Part shown: positions 52,155 to 61,592 of the stretch, piece by piece | Numbering within the stretch: position 1 is the stretch's first letter | How the letters are laid out: every line of letters starts with the position of its first letter | Source of the DNA: Paenibacillus sp. JDR-2 | Lineage (GTDB): Bacteria > Bacillota > Bacilli > Paenibacillales > Paenibacillaceae | Direction of reading: 5' to 3' | DNA: 64,000 nt | Assembly: GCF_000023585.1 (NCBI RefSeq) | Contig: NC_012914.1 | Location: 3,812,001 to 3,876,000 of the forward strand | Position numbers and translations under genes: made by a program | Notes under the pieces: generated by a model | What the model saw: only the letters and a program-made list of their open reading frames with translations | The model's database searches: none | Told to the model about the DNA's origin: nothing

Positions 52155-53449
52155 TAAACCGGCTGTCCGTCCGGCTTCTCAACAATGGAGATTGCCAACT
52201 GTTGGAAGTCGAAATGCTCGCGGATCCGTTCATTCACTTGCTCCAGCGTGCAATTCTCGTACAGGGACAAGAGATCAAACATGTCGCTGTCGCGGAACCG
52301 GTAACGCGTAAATTCGCCGGCAATCGCTTCAGGGGAGTTCAGCATCCGCAAATATCCGCCGATTTTTTTCCGCTTCGACCGTTCGAAGGCGGCAGGTTCA
52401 ATACCCGTACGCAGCGCTTCTTCAACAGCGGTACGGATTCGGCTAAGCAGTTCATCCGGATTTGGCGAGTCGCCGCCAATAACCGAGAAAGCATAATCCG
52501 TGCTTACGTTAAATTCCGTTCCGAAGGAATCGGAGATTAAATTTTGCTCATACAAATCCTGATACAGGGCCGAGCTGGCACCAAACAAGGCGTCAAGCAT
52601 CAGCTTGGAAGTCACTTCGTGGCTCAACAGCGCCTCGCCGGTAAGCCCGGTTTTCTTCTCCTTGAAGCCAAACATAACTTTCGGAAGCGATACCGGGAGT
52701 TTCGTTACTTTCCTAGGTACCTTAACGCTCTCCGGCTCATGCTCGAAGAAACGTTTGATTTCTCCTTGCGGTTTGAATGACTTGCGTGCTTGATTGTTGC
52801 GTACAAGCTCGAATACTTCCTCCGCTTTCACCCCGCCCACTACAAACAGCAGCATATTGGACGGATGGTAAAACGTTTCGTAACAGCGGTACAGCGTTTC
52901 CTTGTCGATCTGATAAATGGACTCCACGGTACCGGCAATATCGATATGAATCGGATGGGTGTGATACATGGCGTCAATCAAGCCGAAATAAACACGCCAA
53001 TCCGGATTGTCTTTGTACATATTGATCTCTTGAGCGATAATGCCTTTTTCCTTATCCACGTTCTGATCGGTGAAATAAGGATGCTGGACAAAATCGATCA
53101 AGGTTTCGAGATTGGCCGGAATCTGCTCCGTTGCCGAGAACAGATAAACGGTACGGTCGAAGCTAGTGAAGGCGTTCGCCGATGCCCCTTGCGATGCAAA
53201 GGTCGCGAAGATGTCGCCGGTTGGCTCTTCGAACATTTTGTGCTCCAAAAAATGGGCAATTCCGTCCGGTACGCGGACAGGCTCTTGATCGCCTACGGCA
53301 AACTTATTATCGACGGAGCCGTATTTGGTCGCAAAAGTAGCATAGGTCTTCTGAAAGCCTTCCTTCGGCAGGACGATCACTTCGAGGCCGTTATCCAGCA
53401 CTTCGCGGTATAGCGTTTCCTGAACGCCTTTGTAGTCGAGTGTCTCCAT
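52154..53449 (-). CDS. ymfH: M16 peptidase YmfH, EF-P modification-associated, zinc motif intact
   Basis: The 431-residue M16 peptidase keeps the inverted zinc motif HFLEH (66-70) with the distal glutamate in the following helix. It likely pairs with the inactive YmfF as a heterodimer. The pair is linked to EF-P 5-aminopentanol modification in B. subtilis. It starts 5 bp after the ymfF stop. Confidence 0.92.
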   Translation of the reverse strand: METLDYKGVQETLYREVLDNGLEVIVLPKEGFQKTYATFATKYGSVDNKFAVGDQEPVRVPDGIAHFLEHKMFEEPTGDIFATFASQGASANAFTSFDRTVYLFSATEQIPANLETLIDFVQHPYFTDQNVDKEKGIIAQEINMYKDNPDWRVYFGLIDAMYHTHPIHIDIAGTVESIYQIDKETLYRCYETFYHPSNMLLFVVGGVKAEEVFELVRNNQARKSFKPQGEIKRFFEHEPESVKVPRKVTKLPVSLPKVMFGFKEKKTGLTGEALLSHEVTSKLMLDALFGASSALYQDLYEQNLISDSFGTEFNVSTDYAFSVIGGDSPNPDELLSRIRTAVEEALRTGIEPAAFERSKRKKIGGYLRMLNSPEAIAGEFTRYRFRDSDMFDLLSLYENCTLEQVNERIREHFDFQQLAISIVEKPDGQPV

Positions 53450-53454
53450 TGCCG

Positions 53455-54729
53455 TCAGGCCTCCTTCTGGTCGCGCAGGAAGTAAATCGTGTCAAGCTGC
53501 GCCAATCCCGCAACTCGGACGATATCCTCTGCCGTTACCGCTTCAATCTGGTCAAGCAGCTGCTGTGCCGTTCTTTCTTTGCCGGAAAGCACGGCATTAA
53601 AGTCATAAGCGATCATCTCGTAAGCGGAATCCTGCAGCTCCCGCAAATGATTCGCGATCATCGCTTTCGTCTGATTCATCTCGAGATCGGAAAGGTTGCC
53701 TTGACGCATGCTCTCCAGCTGCTCCTTGATAATGGTGACCGCCTTCTCATAGTTTGCGATCTCTATACCCGATTGAATCGTGAGCAGACCTTTATGTCCA
53801 TCCAGTCTGGATGCAGCGTAATAAGCGAGACTTTCTTTCTCCCGGACATTCAAGAATAGCTTGGAATGCGGATAGCCGCCCAGAATGCCGTTATACATCA
53901 AGGAAGCGGCGTAGTCTTTGTCGCCATAACCAACATTCGTACGCAGCCCCATGTTTAACTTGCCCTGGTTGACGTCCATGCGTTCCACAACGGTTTTGAC
54001 ATTGCGAACTTCATGGGTAATAGACGGAGTTGAATAGCTTGCAGGGCTGCCATCCTCGATGCGGAAAGCTTCCTTCGCAAGCGCAGCGACTTCCTCCATT
54101 GTTGTATCGCCAACGACATATAAATCAAATGCGGCTTCGCTTAGCCACTGTTTGTATTGACTATATAACGATTCCGGCGTAATGGAGCTGATTTCCTCCA
54201 GCTTTCCGAGCGGGTGAAGGCGGTAAGGCTCATTTGCGCACATCTCTTCCATGCAGCGTTCGGCTGCATAACGAATCTTATCATTGACGATGGATTCCAG
54301 CCGTTTCGTCAACGTCTGCTTCTCCGCGTCTACATACTTGCGGCGGAACACTCCGTCTTCCGTTACCGGCTCCGTCACGACTTCGCCAAGGAATCTCAAA
54401 GACGAACTCAATAGAGGTACATCGGACGATACAAAATGATCGTTGATAACGTCCATGCGGAATTGAACGATTTGAGAATCGCCCCTTTTATATACATCAA
54501 AGCCGAATCCGGCGCCATACAAATCATCCAGCCTCTCGCGGAAAGCCTTCGTCTCGGGCGTAGATACCGTACCTCGACGCAATACAAACGGGGCTAGCGC
54601 GGTTTTTGTTACAGCGTTTTCAGATAGAGGCAGTCCTGCGAACAGCGATATCGCAAACGTCTTGAACCGTTTTGTCGGCATTACATGCAGCCTGATCCGG
54701 CCTATTTGCCCTCTTTCGAATAATGTCAC
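53455..54729 (-). CDS. ymfF: M16 peptidase-like protein YmfF, EF-P modification-associated
   Basis: The 424-residue protein matches the M16 fold but lacks HXXEH, so it is a non-catalytic partner of YmfH. The start is GTG 54729 behind AAGGAGCAAACGGAA, close to the 426 residues of B. subtilis YmfF; the frame is open up to 54777 but that start would include the hairpin. It is the first gene of ymfF-ymfH-ymfI. Confidence 0.92.
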   Translation of the reverse strand: MTLFERGQIGRIRLHVMPTKRFKTFAISLFAGLPLSENAVTKTALAPFVLRRGTVSTPETKAFRERLDDLYGAGFGFDVYKRGDSQIVQFRMDVINDHFVSSDVPLLSSSLRFLGEVVTEPVTEDGVFRRKYVDAEKQTLTKRLESIVNDKIRYAAERCMEEMCANEPYRLHPLGKLEEISSITPESLYSQYKQWLSEAAFDLYVVGDTTMEEVAALAKEAFRIEDGSPASYSTPSITHEVRNVKTVVERMDVNQGKLNMGLRTNVGYGDKDYAASLMYNGILGGYPHSKLFLNVREKESLAYYAASRLDGHKGLLTIQSGIEIANYEKAVTIIKEQLESMRQGNLSDLEMNQTKAMIANHLRELQDSAYEMIAYDFNAVLSGKERTAQQLLDQIEAVTAEDIVRVAGLAQLDTIYFLRDQKEA

Positions 54730-54750
54730 TTCCGTTTGCTCCTTCCGAGT

Positions 54751-54780
54751 AAAATGGAATATAGTAATGTATTCCATTTT
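54751..54780. promoter_or_regulatory. Perfect inverted repeat just before ymfF
   Basis: AAAATGGAATA (54751-54761) and TATTCCATTTT (54770-54780) form a perfect 11-bp inverted repeat with 8 bp between arms. It lies about 6 nt before the ymfF ribosome site. It could be an operator or an mRNA hairpin; there is no T run, so it is not a terminator. Confidence 0.6.
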
Positions 54781-54817
54781 CTTGCTTCCTATACCATTCT
54801 AACCGATACGAAATGGA

Positions 54818-54856
54818 AGAAGCAACCTGCCTGCCCAAGGCAGAAAGGCTGCTTCT
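54818..54856 (-). terminator. Terminator after sleB
   Basis: AGAAGCAACCT (54818-54828) pairs with AGGCTGCTTCT (54846-54856) with one mismatch, and an inner GCC/GGC adds to it. It is 8 bp after the sleB stop. Confidence 0.7.
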
Positions 54857-54864
54857 GATAATCG

Positions 54865-55659
54865 TTACATGCAGAATATATGCTTGCCAATGGTCTTCAC
54901 TTGAGGTCTGGACCATATCCATTTGGACGTTGCCGTCTCAGGATTGAAATAGTACGTGCAGCCGCCTGTCGGATCCCATCCGTTGATTGCGTCCTGCACA
55001 GCTTTGCGTGCGGTTTCGTTTGGTGTCAGCCAGATCTGACCGTCGGCTACTGCTGTAAACGCAAGAGGCTGGAAGATAACGCCCGAGATTGTATTCGGGA
55101 AGCTTGGCGATTTCAGGCGGTTCAGGATAACTGCAGCTACCGCTACCTGACCTTCGTACGGTTCACCGCGCGATTCCCCGTATACCGCATTCGCCATAAT
55201 CTTCAAGTCGCTTTCCGAAAGCCCGAGATTATTGGATTTCGACGGCGTGCTGCCACCCGAAGATCCGGAATTCGAACCACTGTTATTGCTGTTATCGGAG
55301 CCTCCGGTCGTATTACCGGTGTCTGCAGCAGATGACTGCCAATTCTTCGTGGCTTCCCAAAGCTTAAGCTTGGTTTTTGCCCCAACTACGCCGTCGGATT
55401 TCATTCCGAACTTCCATTGGAACCAGGTCACCGCATTTTTGGTTTTGGTGCCGAAGCTGCCGTCGATTGCACCATTGTAATAGCCTAAATATTTTAGCCT
55501 ACCCTGCAGCTCGTATACATCCGAACCGGAGGAACCTACCGTTAAAGTAGCATTGCTGAACGTTTCCTTCACATCATCCTGCGAATATCGCTGGAGGGAA
55601 TGCATTCCGAACAATACCGTCACAATGATGATAGTCACGACAATTAATCGATTTTTCAT
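54865..55659 (-). CDS. sleB: Spore cortex-lytic enzyme SleB-like cell wall hydrolase
   Basis: The 264-residue protein has an N-terminal membrane or signal segment (about 5-20), a peptidoglycan-binding domain (GSSGSDVYELQGRLKYLGYYNG), a Ser/Asn/Gly linker, and a Hydrolase_2/SleB domain (IMANAVYGESRGEPYEGQVA). SleB degrades cortex muramic lactam peptidoglycan during germination. A forespore (sigma-G) promoter is directly upstream. No ypeB follows, unlike the B. subtilis pair; the enzyme may therefore be a paralogue of the canonical SleB. Confidence 0.9.
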   Translation of the reverse strand: MKNRLIVVTIIIVTVLFGMHSLQRYSQDDVKETFSNATLTVGSSGSDVYELQGRLKYLGYYNGAIDGSFGTKTKNAVTWFQWKFGMKSDGVVGAKTKLKLWEATKNWQSSAADTGNTTGGSDNSNNSGSNSGSSGGSTPSKSNNLGLSESDLKIMANAVYGESRGEPYEGQVAVAAVILNRLKSPSFPNTISGVIFQPLAFTAVADGQIWLTPNETARKAVQDAINGWDPTGGCTYYFNPETATSKWIWSRPQVKTIGKHIFCM

Positions 55660-55716
55660 GTAGGATTCTGCCTTTCTCTTGCAAGTTAGTCCGCGATTAG
55701 CTGCGTTACCTAACTC

Positions 55717-55746
55717 TAGTATGAGAAGGGATTCCTGCTTCTATTC
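55717..55746 (-). promoter_or_regulatory. Sigma-G-type promoter of sleB
   Basis: GAATA (55742-55746) fits the -35 GnATR; after 18 bp CATACTA (55717-55723) fits the -10 CATnnTA exactly. The leader would be about 50 nt. This places sleB in the forespore regulon. Confidence 0.75.
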
Positions 55747-55777
55747 ATCATTGCCAATTGCTTAAGCCTGACGCGGA

Positions 55778-58525
55778 TCAGGAAGGAATGCGGCTGGACT
55801 GATATTGTTCCATCGACATCAAGACCTCCCGCGGTTTGCTGCCCTCATAAGGACCCACGATCCCCCGCGCTTCCATCTGGTCCACAAGCCTTGCCGCACG
55901 GGTGTAACCAACCCGCATCCGCCTCTGAAGAAGGGATACGGATGCCTGCTTCGCTTCAAGAACGATCTGCACGGCTTGATCATACAGTTCATCCAGAACC
56001 TCTTCCGGATCTGCCGATTCTTCCTCTACTTCAGGTACAAGGTCCTCCTTGTATTCCGCTTCGGCCTGGCCTCTTGCGTAATCGACAAGCGCCTCGACTT
56101 CCTGATCGGACAAGAAGGCACCTTGGACGCGAATAGGCTTGGACATGCCGACCGGCAGATAAAGCATATCCCCTCTGCCCAGCAGCTTCTCTGCGCCAAC
56201 CATATCCAATATGGTACGGGAATCGACCTGAGAAGATACGCCAAAGGCAATCCTGGAAGGGATATTCGCTTTAATAACCCCCGTAATAACGTCTACCGAC
56301 GGACGCTGCGTCGCGATAATGAGATGGATGCCCGCCGCACGAGCCATTTGGGCAAGCCTTGCTATGGAATCCTCAACGTCGTTAGAGGCGACCATCATCA
56401 AATCCGCTAGCTCGTCGACAATAACGACGATATAGGGAAGTACGGCTTTGGGATTCTCGGCCATTAAGGCGTTGTAGCCTTCAATGTTGCGCGTGCTCGA
56501 TTTGGAGAACAGCTCATACCGTTTCTCCATCTCCACAACAATCTTTTTCAAGGCTAGTGCCGCGCGTCTTGGGTCGGTTACAACCGGTGCAAGCAAATGC
56601 GGAATGCCGTTATAAACATTTAATTCGACCATCTTAGGATCGACCATCAGAAACTTCACTTCATCCGGAGCAGCCTTGTACAATATACTGGTAATAATGC
56701 CGTTAATACACACTGATTTACCCGAACCAGTAGCTCCCGCTACCAGCAGATGGGGCATTCTCGCCAGGTTGCCAATAATCGGTTGTCCGGAAATATCCCG
56801 CCCAAAAGCGATCGACAGCTTGGACGGAGCATTTTGGAAGGTCGCGGTTTCCATTACCTCGCGCATAGTTACCATTGAGACTTCCATATTGGGAACCTCT
56901 ATGCCGATGGCGGATTTACCCGGAATAGGCGCCTCCATCCGTATATCCTTTGCCGCTAACGCCAAAGCGATATCGTCTGTCAGGCTTACAATCCGGCTTA
57001 CCTTCACGCCTGATGCAGGTTGAACCTCATAGCGCGTAACCGCAGGACCGCGTACTACATCAAGCACTTTAGCCTTAACGCCAAAGCTCTCTAATGTGGC
57101 TTCCAGCTTCCGCTTCGAATCCATGGCATCCGCACTGTCGCCGCCTCTTGCCATCAAGCTTGGCTTGGCAAGCAGGGAGAACGGCGGCAGCAAGTATGGC
57201 TTCTTAACCGGTGCATCCGATGCCGGTTGGTGGATACCCGTTGTAGCGGATTTATCCGTTTCCTCCGTAACTTCCTGTATGTCCTGACTGCCGTGAACTT
57301 CATTCACGACAGAAGATTCCGTTTCGTTCTGATCGTACTCTTCCGTATATCTCGCTGAATCTGCAGCAAAAGCCGCAGGTGCGGGTGCAGGGTAGTCCTC
57401 TTGTTCTTCGTCGTCGTATGTATCTGCACGCGGAACAATTCTTGTGATGACAGCAGGCTCCTCGTCTTCCTCATATTCGTTATGTACAGGAGAAGCGGAG
57501 GATGGGTTTCCACGAACTGGCTGCTGCTCCTCCCATGGAGGAAGCTCGTCCTCCTGCTGTTTATGGCTGGTACTGGCATCGCCTTCGCCATTTCGGTCCC
57601 ACTGCTCGTCGTCATCCCATGCCTGGTCATTCGCCCAATGCGGCTTGGCGCCGTTGTCATGTCCTCCATCGTAATGCTCTTCGTTCATAGTCCAATCATC
57701 ATGGGCATTTTGCTGTTCCTGCTGGCTGTTCTGCTCCTGATTTCTCCAGGAGAAGAAGAGGGATTTCTTGCGCCTTGGCGGCAGTGCCGGCGCGTAATCA
57801 TCCTCATCGTCATCGTCGTCAATCGCATCGGATTGCACAAACACCGGCGGTTTGACGGCTTTGTTCGATTTGGATGCGCTCCGAAGCGCCGCTCCTTTCG
57901 ACCATTTGGCGGCAAGCAGCTTGAACATCCGTATGCTCTTGTCCCGACCGATACGGGCAAGCTCTACATAGGATTTGCCCGTTAGCAGCATAATGGCGAT
58001 GGCGTACATAACGCCTGCAATCAACTTGGAGCCAAAATAACCAAAAAGCGTGAACAGCATCGAATATTCCATGGCGCCGATATAGCCGCCGCTTATCGCC
58101 CGCTGGCTGATCGGCCTGTCATCGGCCCCGTCAAACGCCAGCAGCTCGTCCTTCATATCCTGGCCCAGCTGGTGGAGAATAGCTCCACCCGTCAGGTCGG
58201 AGCTCGGAAGCAGCTTGCGGTCGATTTCGGCTATGCTGCTGGATAACGCAAGAGCCAAAACAAACACAAGCAGGCCTGTCCGACGGTTTGTCCAACCGCG
58301 CGGCCAAGCCCTTTTGACCATGACGACCAGTCCGACGTAAATGCCGACCAGCGCCAATACAAAATAAAACTTGCCCAGGAACAAGCCAAATAGCTTGGAC
58401 AAGGAGCGTCCAACCGTAGCCTCTCCTGATAAAGCAATAACCGATACCGTAATAAGCAAAATACCGTATACTTCATATTTTAATTGCGTTGTAATCGATT
58501 TTTTCTTTCGTCTTTTCTTAGCCAA
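55778..58525 (-). CDS. ftsK: FtsK/SpoIIIE family DNA translocase
   Basis: The protein of about 915 residues has four or five N-terminal membrane segments, a Gln/Glu/Asp-rich linker (about 230-450), and the motor with Walker [11 protein letters not shown], Walker [14 protein letters not shown] and [25 protein letters not shown]-terminal gamma winged helix ends with GSKPREVL. It pumps the chromosome across the division or sporulation septum. TTG 58525 follows AGAGGTGA; a start at 58567 would lie in the promoter. Confidence 0.96.
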   Translation of the reverse strand: MAKKRRKKKSITTQLKYEVYGILLITVSVIALSGEATVGRSLSKLFGLFLGKFYFVLALVGIYVGLVVMVKRAWPRGWTNRRTGLLVFVLALALSSSIAEIDRKLLPSSDLTGGAILHQLGQDMKDELLAFDGADDRPISQRAISGGYIGAMEYSMLFTLFGYFGSKLIAGVMYAIAIMLLTGKSYVELARIGRDKSIRMFKLLAAKWSKGAALRSASKSNKAVKPPVFVQSDAIDDDDDEDDYAPALPPRRKKSLFFSWRNQEQNSQQEQQNAHDDWTMNEEHYDGGHDNGAKPHWANDQAWDDDEQWDRNGEGDASTSHKQQEDELPPWEEQQPVRGNPSSASPVHNEYEEDEEPAVITRIVPRADTYDDEEQEDYPAPAPAAFAADSARYTEEYDQNETESSVVNEVHGSQDIQEVTEETDKSATTGIHQPASDAPVKKPYLLPPFSLLAKPSLMARGGDSADAMDSKRKLEATLESFGVKAKVLDVVRGPAVTRYEVQPASGVKVSRIVSLTDDIALALAAKDIRMEAPIPGKSAIGIEVPNMEVSMVTMREVMETATFQNAPSKLSIAFGRDISGQPIIGNLARMPHLLVAGATGSGKSVCINGIITSILYKAAPDEVKFLMVDPKMVELNVYNGIPHLLAPVVTDPRRAALALKKIVVEMEKRYELFSKSSTRNIEGYNALMAENPKAVLPYIVVIVDELADLMMVASNDVEDSIARLAQMARAAGIHLIIATQRPSVDVITGVIKANIPSRIAFGVSSQVDSRTILDMVGAEKLLGRGDMLYLPVGMSKPIRVQGAFLSDQEVEALVDYARGQAEAEYKEDLVPEVEEESADPEEVLDELYDQAVQIVLEAKQASVSLLQRRMRVGYTRAARLVDQMEARGIVGPYEGSKPREVLMSMEQYQSSRIPS

Positions 58526-58547
58526 TGATTCGTCACCTCTGCCTAGC

Positions 58548-58556
58548 ATTATACCA
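58548..58556 (-). promoter_or_regulatory. Extended -10 promoter of ftsK
   Basis: TGGTATAAT on the minus strand is a consensus extended -10 element. There is no good -35 element. The predicted start is directly before AGAGGTGA, giving a leader of about 16 nt. Confidence 0.55.
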
Positions 58557-58564
58557 TATCTAGG

Positions 58565-58595
58565 CAAAGGTTCCTATTGGACATAAGAACCTTTG
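58565..58595 (-). terminator. Hairpin after ylzJ
   Basis: CAAAGGTTC (58565-58573) pairs with GAACCTTTG (58587-58595). No T run follows, so termination is uncertain. It separates ylzJ from the ftsK promoter. Confidence 0.4.
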
Positions 58596-58604
58596 TGCGT
58601 ATTT

Positions 58605-58832
58605 TTACGACACGGGAGGTTGTCCGAACATGACGAAATTACCCGGAGCCAGCTCCGGCTTCAAGTAATCATCGAGGCTGCAATGAAGCAGGCGGACGAT
58701 TTTCCCCATTCCCGCCGCTACGGGCTGAACCTGCATAAATACGCCGTTGACCCATACTTCCTGGGAAGGTTCGGGTTCTCCGTGTATGCCGTCAAGGACA
58801 TTCTCAAGAGGCATAATCGTATAGAGCGTCAT
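58605..58832 (-). CDS. ylzJ: YlzJ-like family protein
   Basis: The 75-residue protein starts [16 protein letters not shown], typical of YlzJ. The function is unknown. ATG 58832 overlaps the tepA stop by one base (TAATG), indicating translational coupling. The pair precedes ftsK/spoIIIE in many spore formers. Confidence 0.9.
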   Translation of the reverse strand: MTLYTIMPLENVLDGIHGEPEPSQEVWVNGVFMQVQPVAAGMGKIVRLLHCSLDDYLKPELAPGNFVMFGQPPVS

Positions 58833-59575
58833 TAGTTGTACACCCCAGTCTGCGCTGCCGGCTTACGCTCGGCTATTCGGCTGTTAAGCTCCCTAAGCGC
58901 ATCCCCTAACCCGCCTACGGCGTCAATCAGCCCGTATTTTACCGCGTCCGAACCGATAACGGTAGTACCGATATCCCTTGTCAGTTCACCGGTCTTGAAC
59001 ATCAGCTCTTTAAATTTTTCTTCCGTAACATTAGAGTGCATGGTTACAAACTTTAGGATGCGCTCTTGCATTTTATCCAAATATTCGAACGTTTGAGGCA
59101 CTCCAATTACAAGCCCGTTCAGACGGATCGGATGAATCGTCATGGTGGCTGTCGCTGCAATAAAGGACATGTTGCCCGCTACCGCAATCGGAACGCCAAT
59201 GGAATGGCCGCCGCCAAGCACCAGCGTAACCGTTGGCTTGGACAAGGATGAGATCATCTCGGCAATGGCAAGACCCGCTTCTACGTCGCCGCCAACCGTA
59301 TTGAGTACGATCAGAATGCCTTCGATTTTCGAATTTTGCTCCGCGGCGACAAGCTGAGGAATGAGATGCTCATACTTGGTTGTTTTATTTTGCGGCGGCA
59401 GGACGATATGGCCTTCCACCTGCCCGATGATCGTCATGCAGAAAATATTCGATTCCGATGCGGGAGTTGTCGTTTGCCCTAATTGCTGAATCGTTTCCAC
59501 GATTGAATTTTGCTTCTTTTTCTCACTCTCTGCCGGATCCGGCTGCTGCGGCTGATCTTCGTTCATGTAATTCAT
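58832..59575 (-). CDS. tepA: Translocation-enhancing protein TepA (ClpP-like)
   Basis: The 247-residue protein has a ClpP fold: [16 protein letters not shown] (about residues 92-107), a Ser in [14 protein letters not shown], and MTIHPIR with the His. TepA is reported to aid protein export and process signal peptides in Bacillus and is not part of the Clp ATPase system. It is cytosolic, with a polar N-terminus of about 40 residues. ATG 59575 follows GGGGGAGCAAAT. Confidence 0.92.
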   Translation of the reverse strand: MNYMNEDQPQQPDPAESEKKKQNSIVETIQQLGQTTTPASESNIFCMTIIGQVEGHIVLPPQNKTTKYEHLIPQLVAAEQNSKIEGILIVLNTVGGDVEAGLAIAEMISSLSKPTVTLVLGGGHSIGVPIAVAGNMSFIAATATMTIHPIRLNGLVIGVPQTFEYLDKMQERILKFVTMHSNVTEEKFKELMFKTGELTRDIGTTVIGSDAVKYGLIDAVGGLGDALRELNSRIAERKPAAQTGVYN

Positions 59576-59651
59576 ATTTGCTCCCCCTCATTAACGTAAA
59601 CGCTCGTCATAGTATGAGGTGGAATGACGAATTTATACGGTTTTCATAAGC

Positions 59652-59705
59652 AAAAAAGAACGTTCCTCCAGGAGCTCGATCACTCCTTTACGGAACGTTC
59701 TTTTT
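59652..59705 (-). terminator. Terminator after the RNase J gene
   Basis: AAAAAGAACGTTCC (59653-59666) pairs with GGAACGTTCTTTTT (59692-59705) and a further GGAG/CTCC pairs inside. TTTTTTGC follows on the minus strand. Confidence 0.9.
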
Positions 59706-59712
59706 AAGTTCA

Positions 59713-61392
59713 TTATACCTCCATGATAATCGGAAGAATCATTGGCCGTCGTCTCGTCTGTTCATATAAGAAGCGCCCGAGGGCATCTTTTACATTCGTT
59801 TTGAGTGAAGCCCATTCGTTTACCTTATCATGCATCAATTTATTGAGCGTTGAAGTTACAATCTTGTTTGCTTCATCTAGCAGTCCTTCCGATTCACGCA
59901 CGTATACAAAGCCGCGCGAGATGATATCCGGACCGGAAACAATAGATCCTCCATCCTGCTTGCTCAGTGTAACAACGACAACAAGAATGCCGTCCTGGGA
60001 TAGCAGCTTGCGATCCCGCAGAACTATATTGCCGACATCTCCGACTCCAAGCCCGTCAATCAGAATATTGCCAGCTTGCACCTTGGAACCTTTACGGGCA
60101 AGACCGCCTTGAAACTCAACGGTTTCCCCGTTTTCAATGACGAAAATATGACTGCGTTCAATGCCCACGGCTTCTCCAAGCTGAGCATGCTGCCTTAGCA
60201 TCCGGTACTCTCCATGAATCGGTATAAAATACTTCGGTTTGATAAGGTTTAGCATCAGCTTTAATTCTTCCTGGCTTCCGTGACCCGACACATGGACTCC
60301 CGATATGGATCCGGGGCCGTAAATGACATGGGCACCCAAGCGGAACAGCTCATCTACCGTTCTGCCCACATAACGCTCATTTCCCGGTATTGGCGTAGCG
60401 GCAATGATAACGGTATCCCCAGGCAAAATATCAACCTTGCGATGAGTCGACCGTGCCATCCTCGTTAAGGCAGACATTGGCTCGCCCTGGCTGCCCGTGC
60501 ACAGGATTACGACTCGATCGGCTGCCAGCTTGTTCACTTCCTCGGGCTCAATAATCATACCTTCCGGGATGTGCAGATAACCAAGATCCGATGCAATCGT
60601 AACGACATTAACCATACTGCGCCCGACAACAGCCACATACCGCTTCGTTGCAATTGCGGCGTTGATCACCTGCTGAATCCGATGCACGTTTGAAGCGAAG
60701 GTTGCCACAACCACACGTTGAGACGATTTATGGAATATATCTTCAAGCTCTTCCCCGACGTTTTTCTCCGATGGCGTAAATCCGGGTCTTTCTGCATTTG
60801 TACTATCCGACAAGAGGGCCAACACGCCTTTTTTACCGATCTCCGCCATCCGTTGCAAATCCGCGTATTGCCCATTCACCGGCGTATAGTCGAATTTGAA
60901 GTCGCCGGTATGCACAATGGTCCCTTCCGGCGTATCAAGCGCAACGCCTATAGAGTCAGGTATACTATGATTCGTCTTGAAAAAGCTTGCCTGGATCGTC
61001 CCGAGCTGCACTTCGGAATCCGCATCGATCACGATCCGTTTAGTCTCGCCAAGCAGACCTGCTTCTTTCAGCTTCCCTTCAATCAGGCCTAAAGTCAGCT
61101 TTGTTCCGTATACGGGTACATTCAGCTGCCTCAATACGTAGGACAGACCGCCGATATGGTCTTCATGACCGTGCGTAATTAAAATCCCTCTGACTTTATC
61201 CCGATTTTCCGTCAAATAGGAGATATCAGGAATAACAATATCGATCCCCAGCATATCTTCTTCGGGGAACTTAAGGCCCGCATCCACGATGACAATATCG
61301 TTCGAATACTGAATAACATACATGTTCTTGCCAATTTCGCCAACTCCGCCAAGGGCAAATACGAGCAGCTTATCCTGATTTTTCTTCGACAA
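59713..61392 (-). CDS. rnj: Ribonuclease J
   Basis: The 559-residue metallo-beta-lactamase/beta-CASP nuclease keeps the metal motif HGHEDH intact, then GDFKFDYTPV, the beta-CASP motif CTGSQGEPMSALTRMA and a C-terminal dimerisation domain. It has 5'-3' exo- and endonuclease activity on RNA. TTG 61392 follows GAAGGAGGTAAGCAC; the open frame continues to 61461 without a site. The location before tepA is that of RNase J2 in B. subtilis, but the motif is J1-like. Confidence 0.95.
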   Translation of the reverse strand: MSKKNQDKLLVFALGGVGEIGKNMYVIQYSNDIVIVDAGLKFPEEDMLGIDIVIPDISYLTENRDKVRGILITHGHEDHIGGLSYVLRQLNVPVYGTKLTLGLIEGKLKEAGLLGETKRIVIDADSEVQLGTIQASFFKTNHSIPDSIGVALDTPEGTIVHTGDFKFDYTPVNGQYADLQRMAEIGKKGVLALLSDSTNAERPGFTPSEKNVGEELEDIFHKSSQRVVVATFASNVHRIQQVINAAIATKRYVAVVGRSMVNVVTIASDLGYLHIPEGMIIEPEEVNKLAADRVVILCTGSQGEPMSALTRMARSTHRKVDILPGDTVIIAATPIPGNERYVGRTVDELFRLGAHVIYGPGSISGVHVSGHGSQEELKLMLNLIKPKYFIPIHGEYRMLRQHAQLGEAVGIERSHIFVIENGETVEFQGGLARKGSKVQAGNILIDGLGVGDVGNIVLRDRKLLSQDGILVVVVTLSKQDGGSIVSGPDIISRGFVYVRESEGLLDEANKIVTSTLNKLMHDKVNEWASLKTNVKDALGRFLYEQTRRRPMILPIIMEV

Positions 61393-61533
61393 GTGCTTAC
61401 CTCCTTCGAATGAAGCCATTCTCCGTTCCAGCCAATTGTATGAATTTTCCGTCCATTTCACTTGACCTCATTATACATGATGAAAAAGACGGAAAACAAG
61501 GTGAAACAACCGTCCGCTTGTCCACTCTTGAAC

Positions 61534-61572
61534 GCAAATAAGCAGGCCGGAGATAACTCTCCGCCTGCTTAT
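61534..61572 (-). terminator. Terminator after dapA
   Basis: ATAAGCAGGCCGGAGA (61538-61553) pairs with TCTCCGCCTGCTTAT (61558-61572) with one bulge; the T run that follows on the minus strand is short. Confidence 0.8.
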
Positions 61573-61592
61573 CGGGTCAAACTAGAATTATA

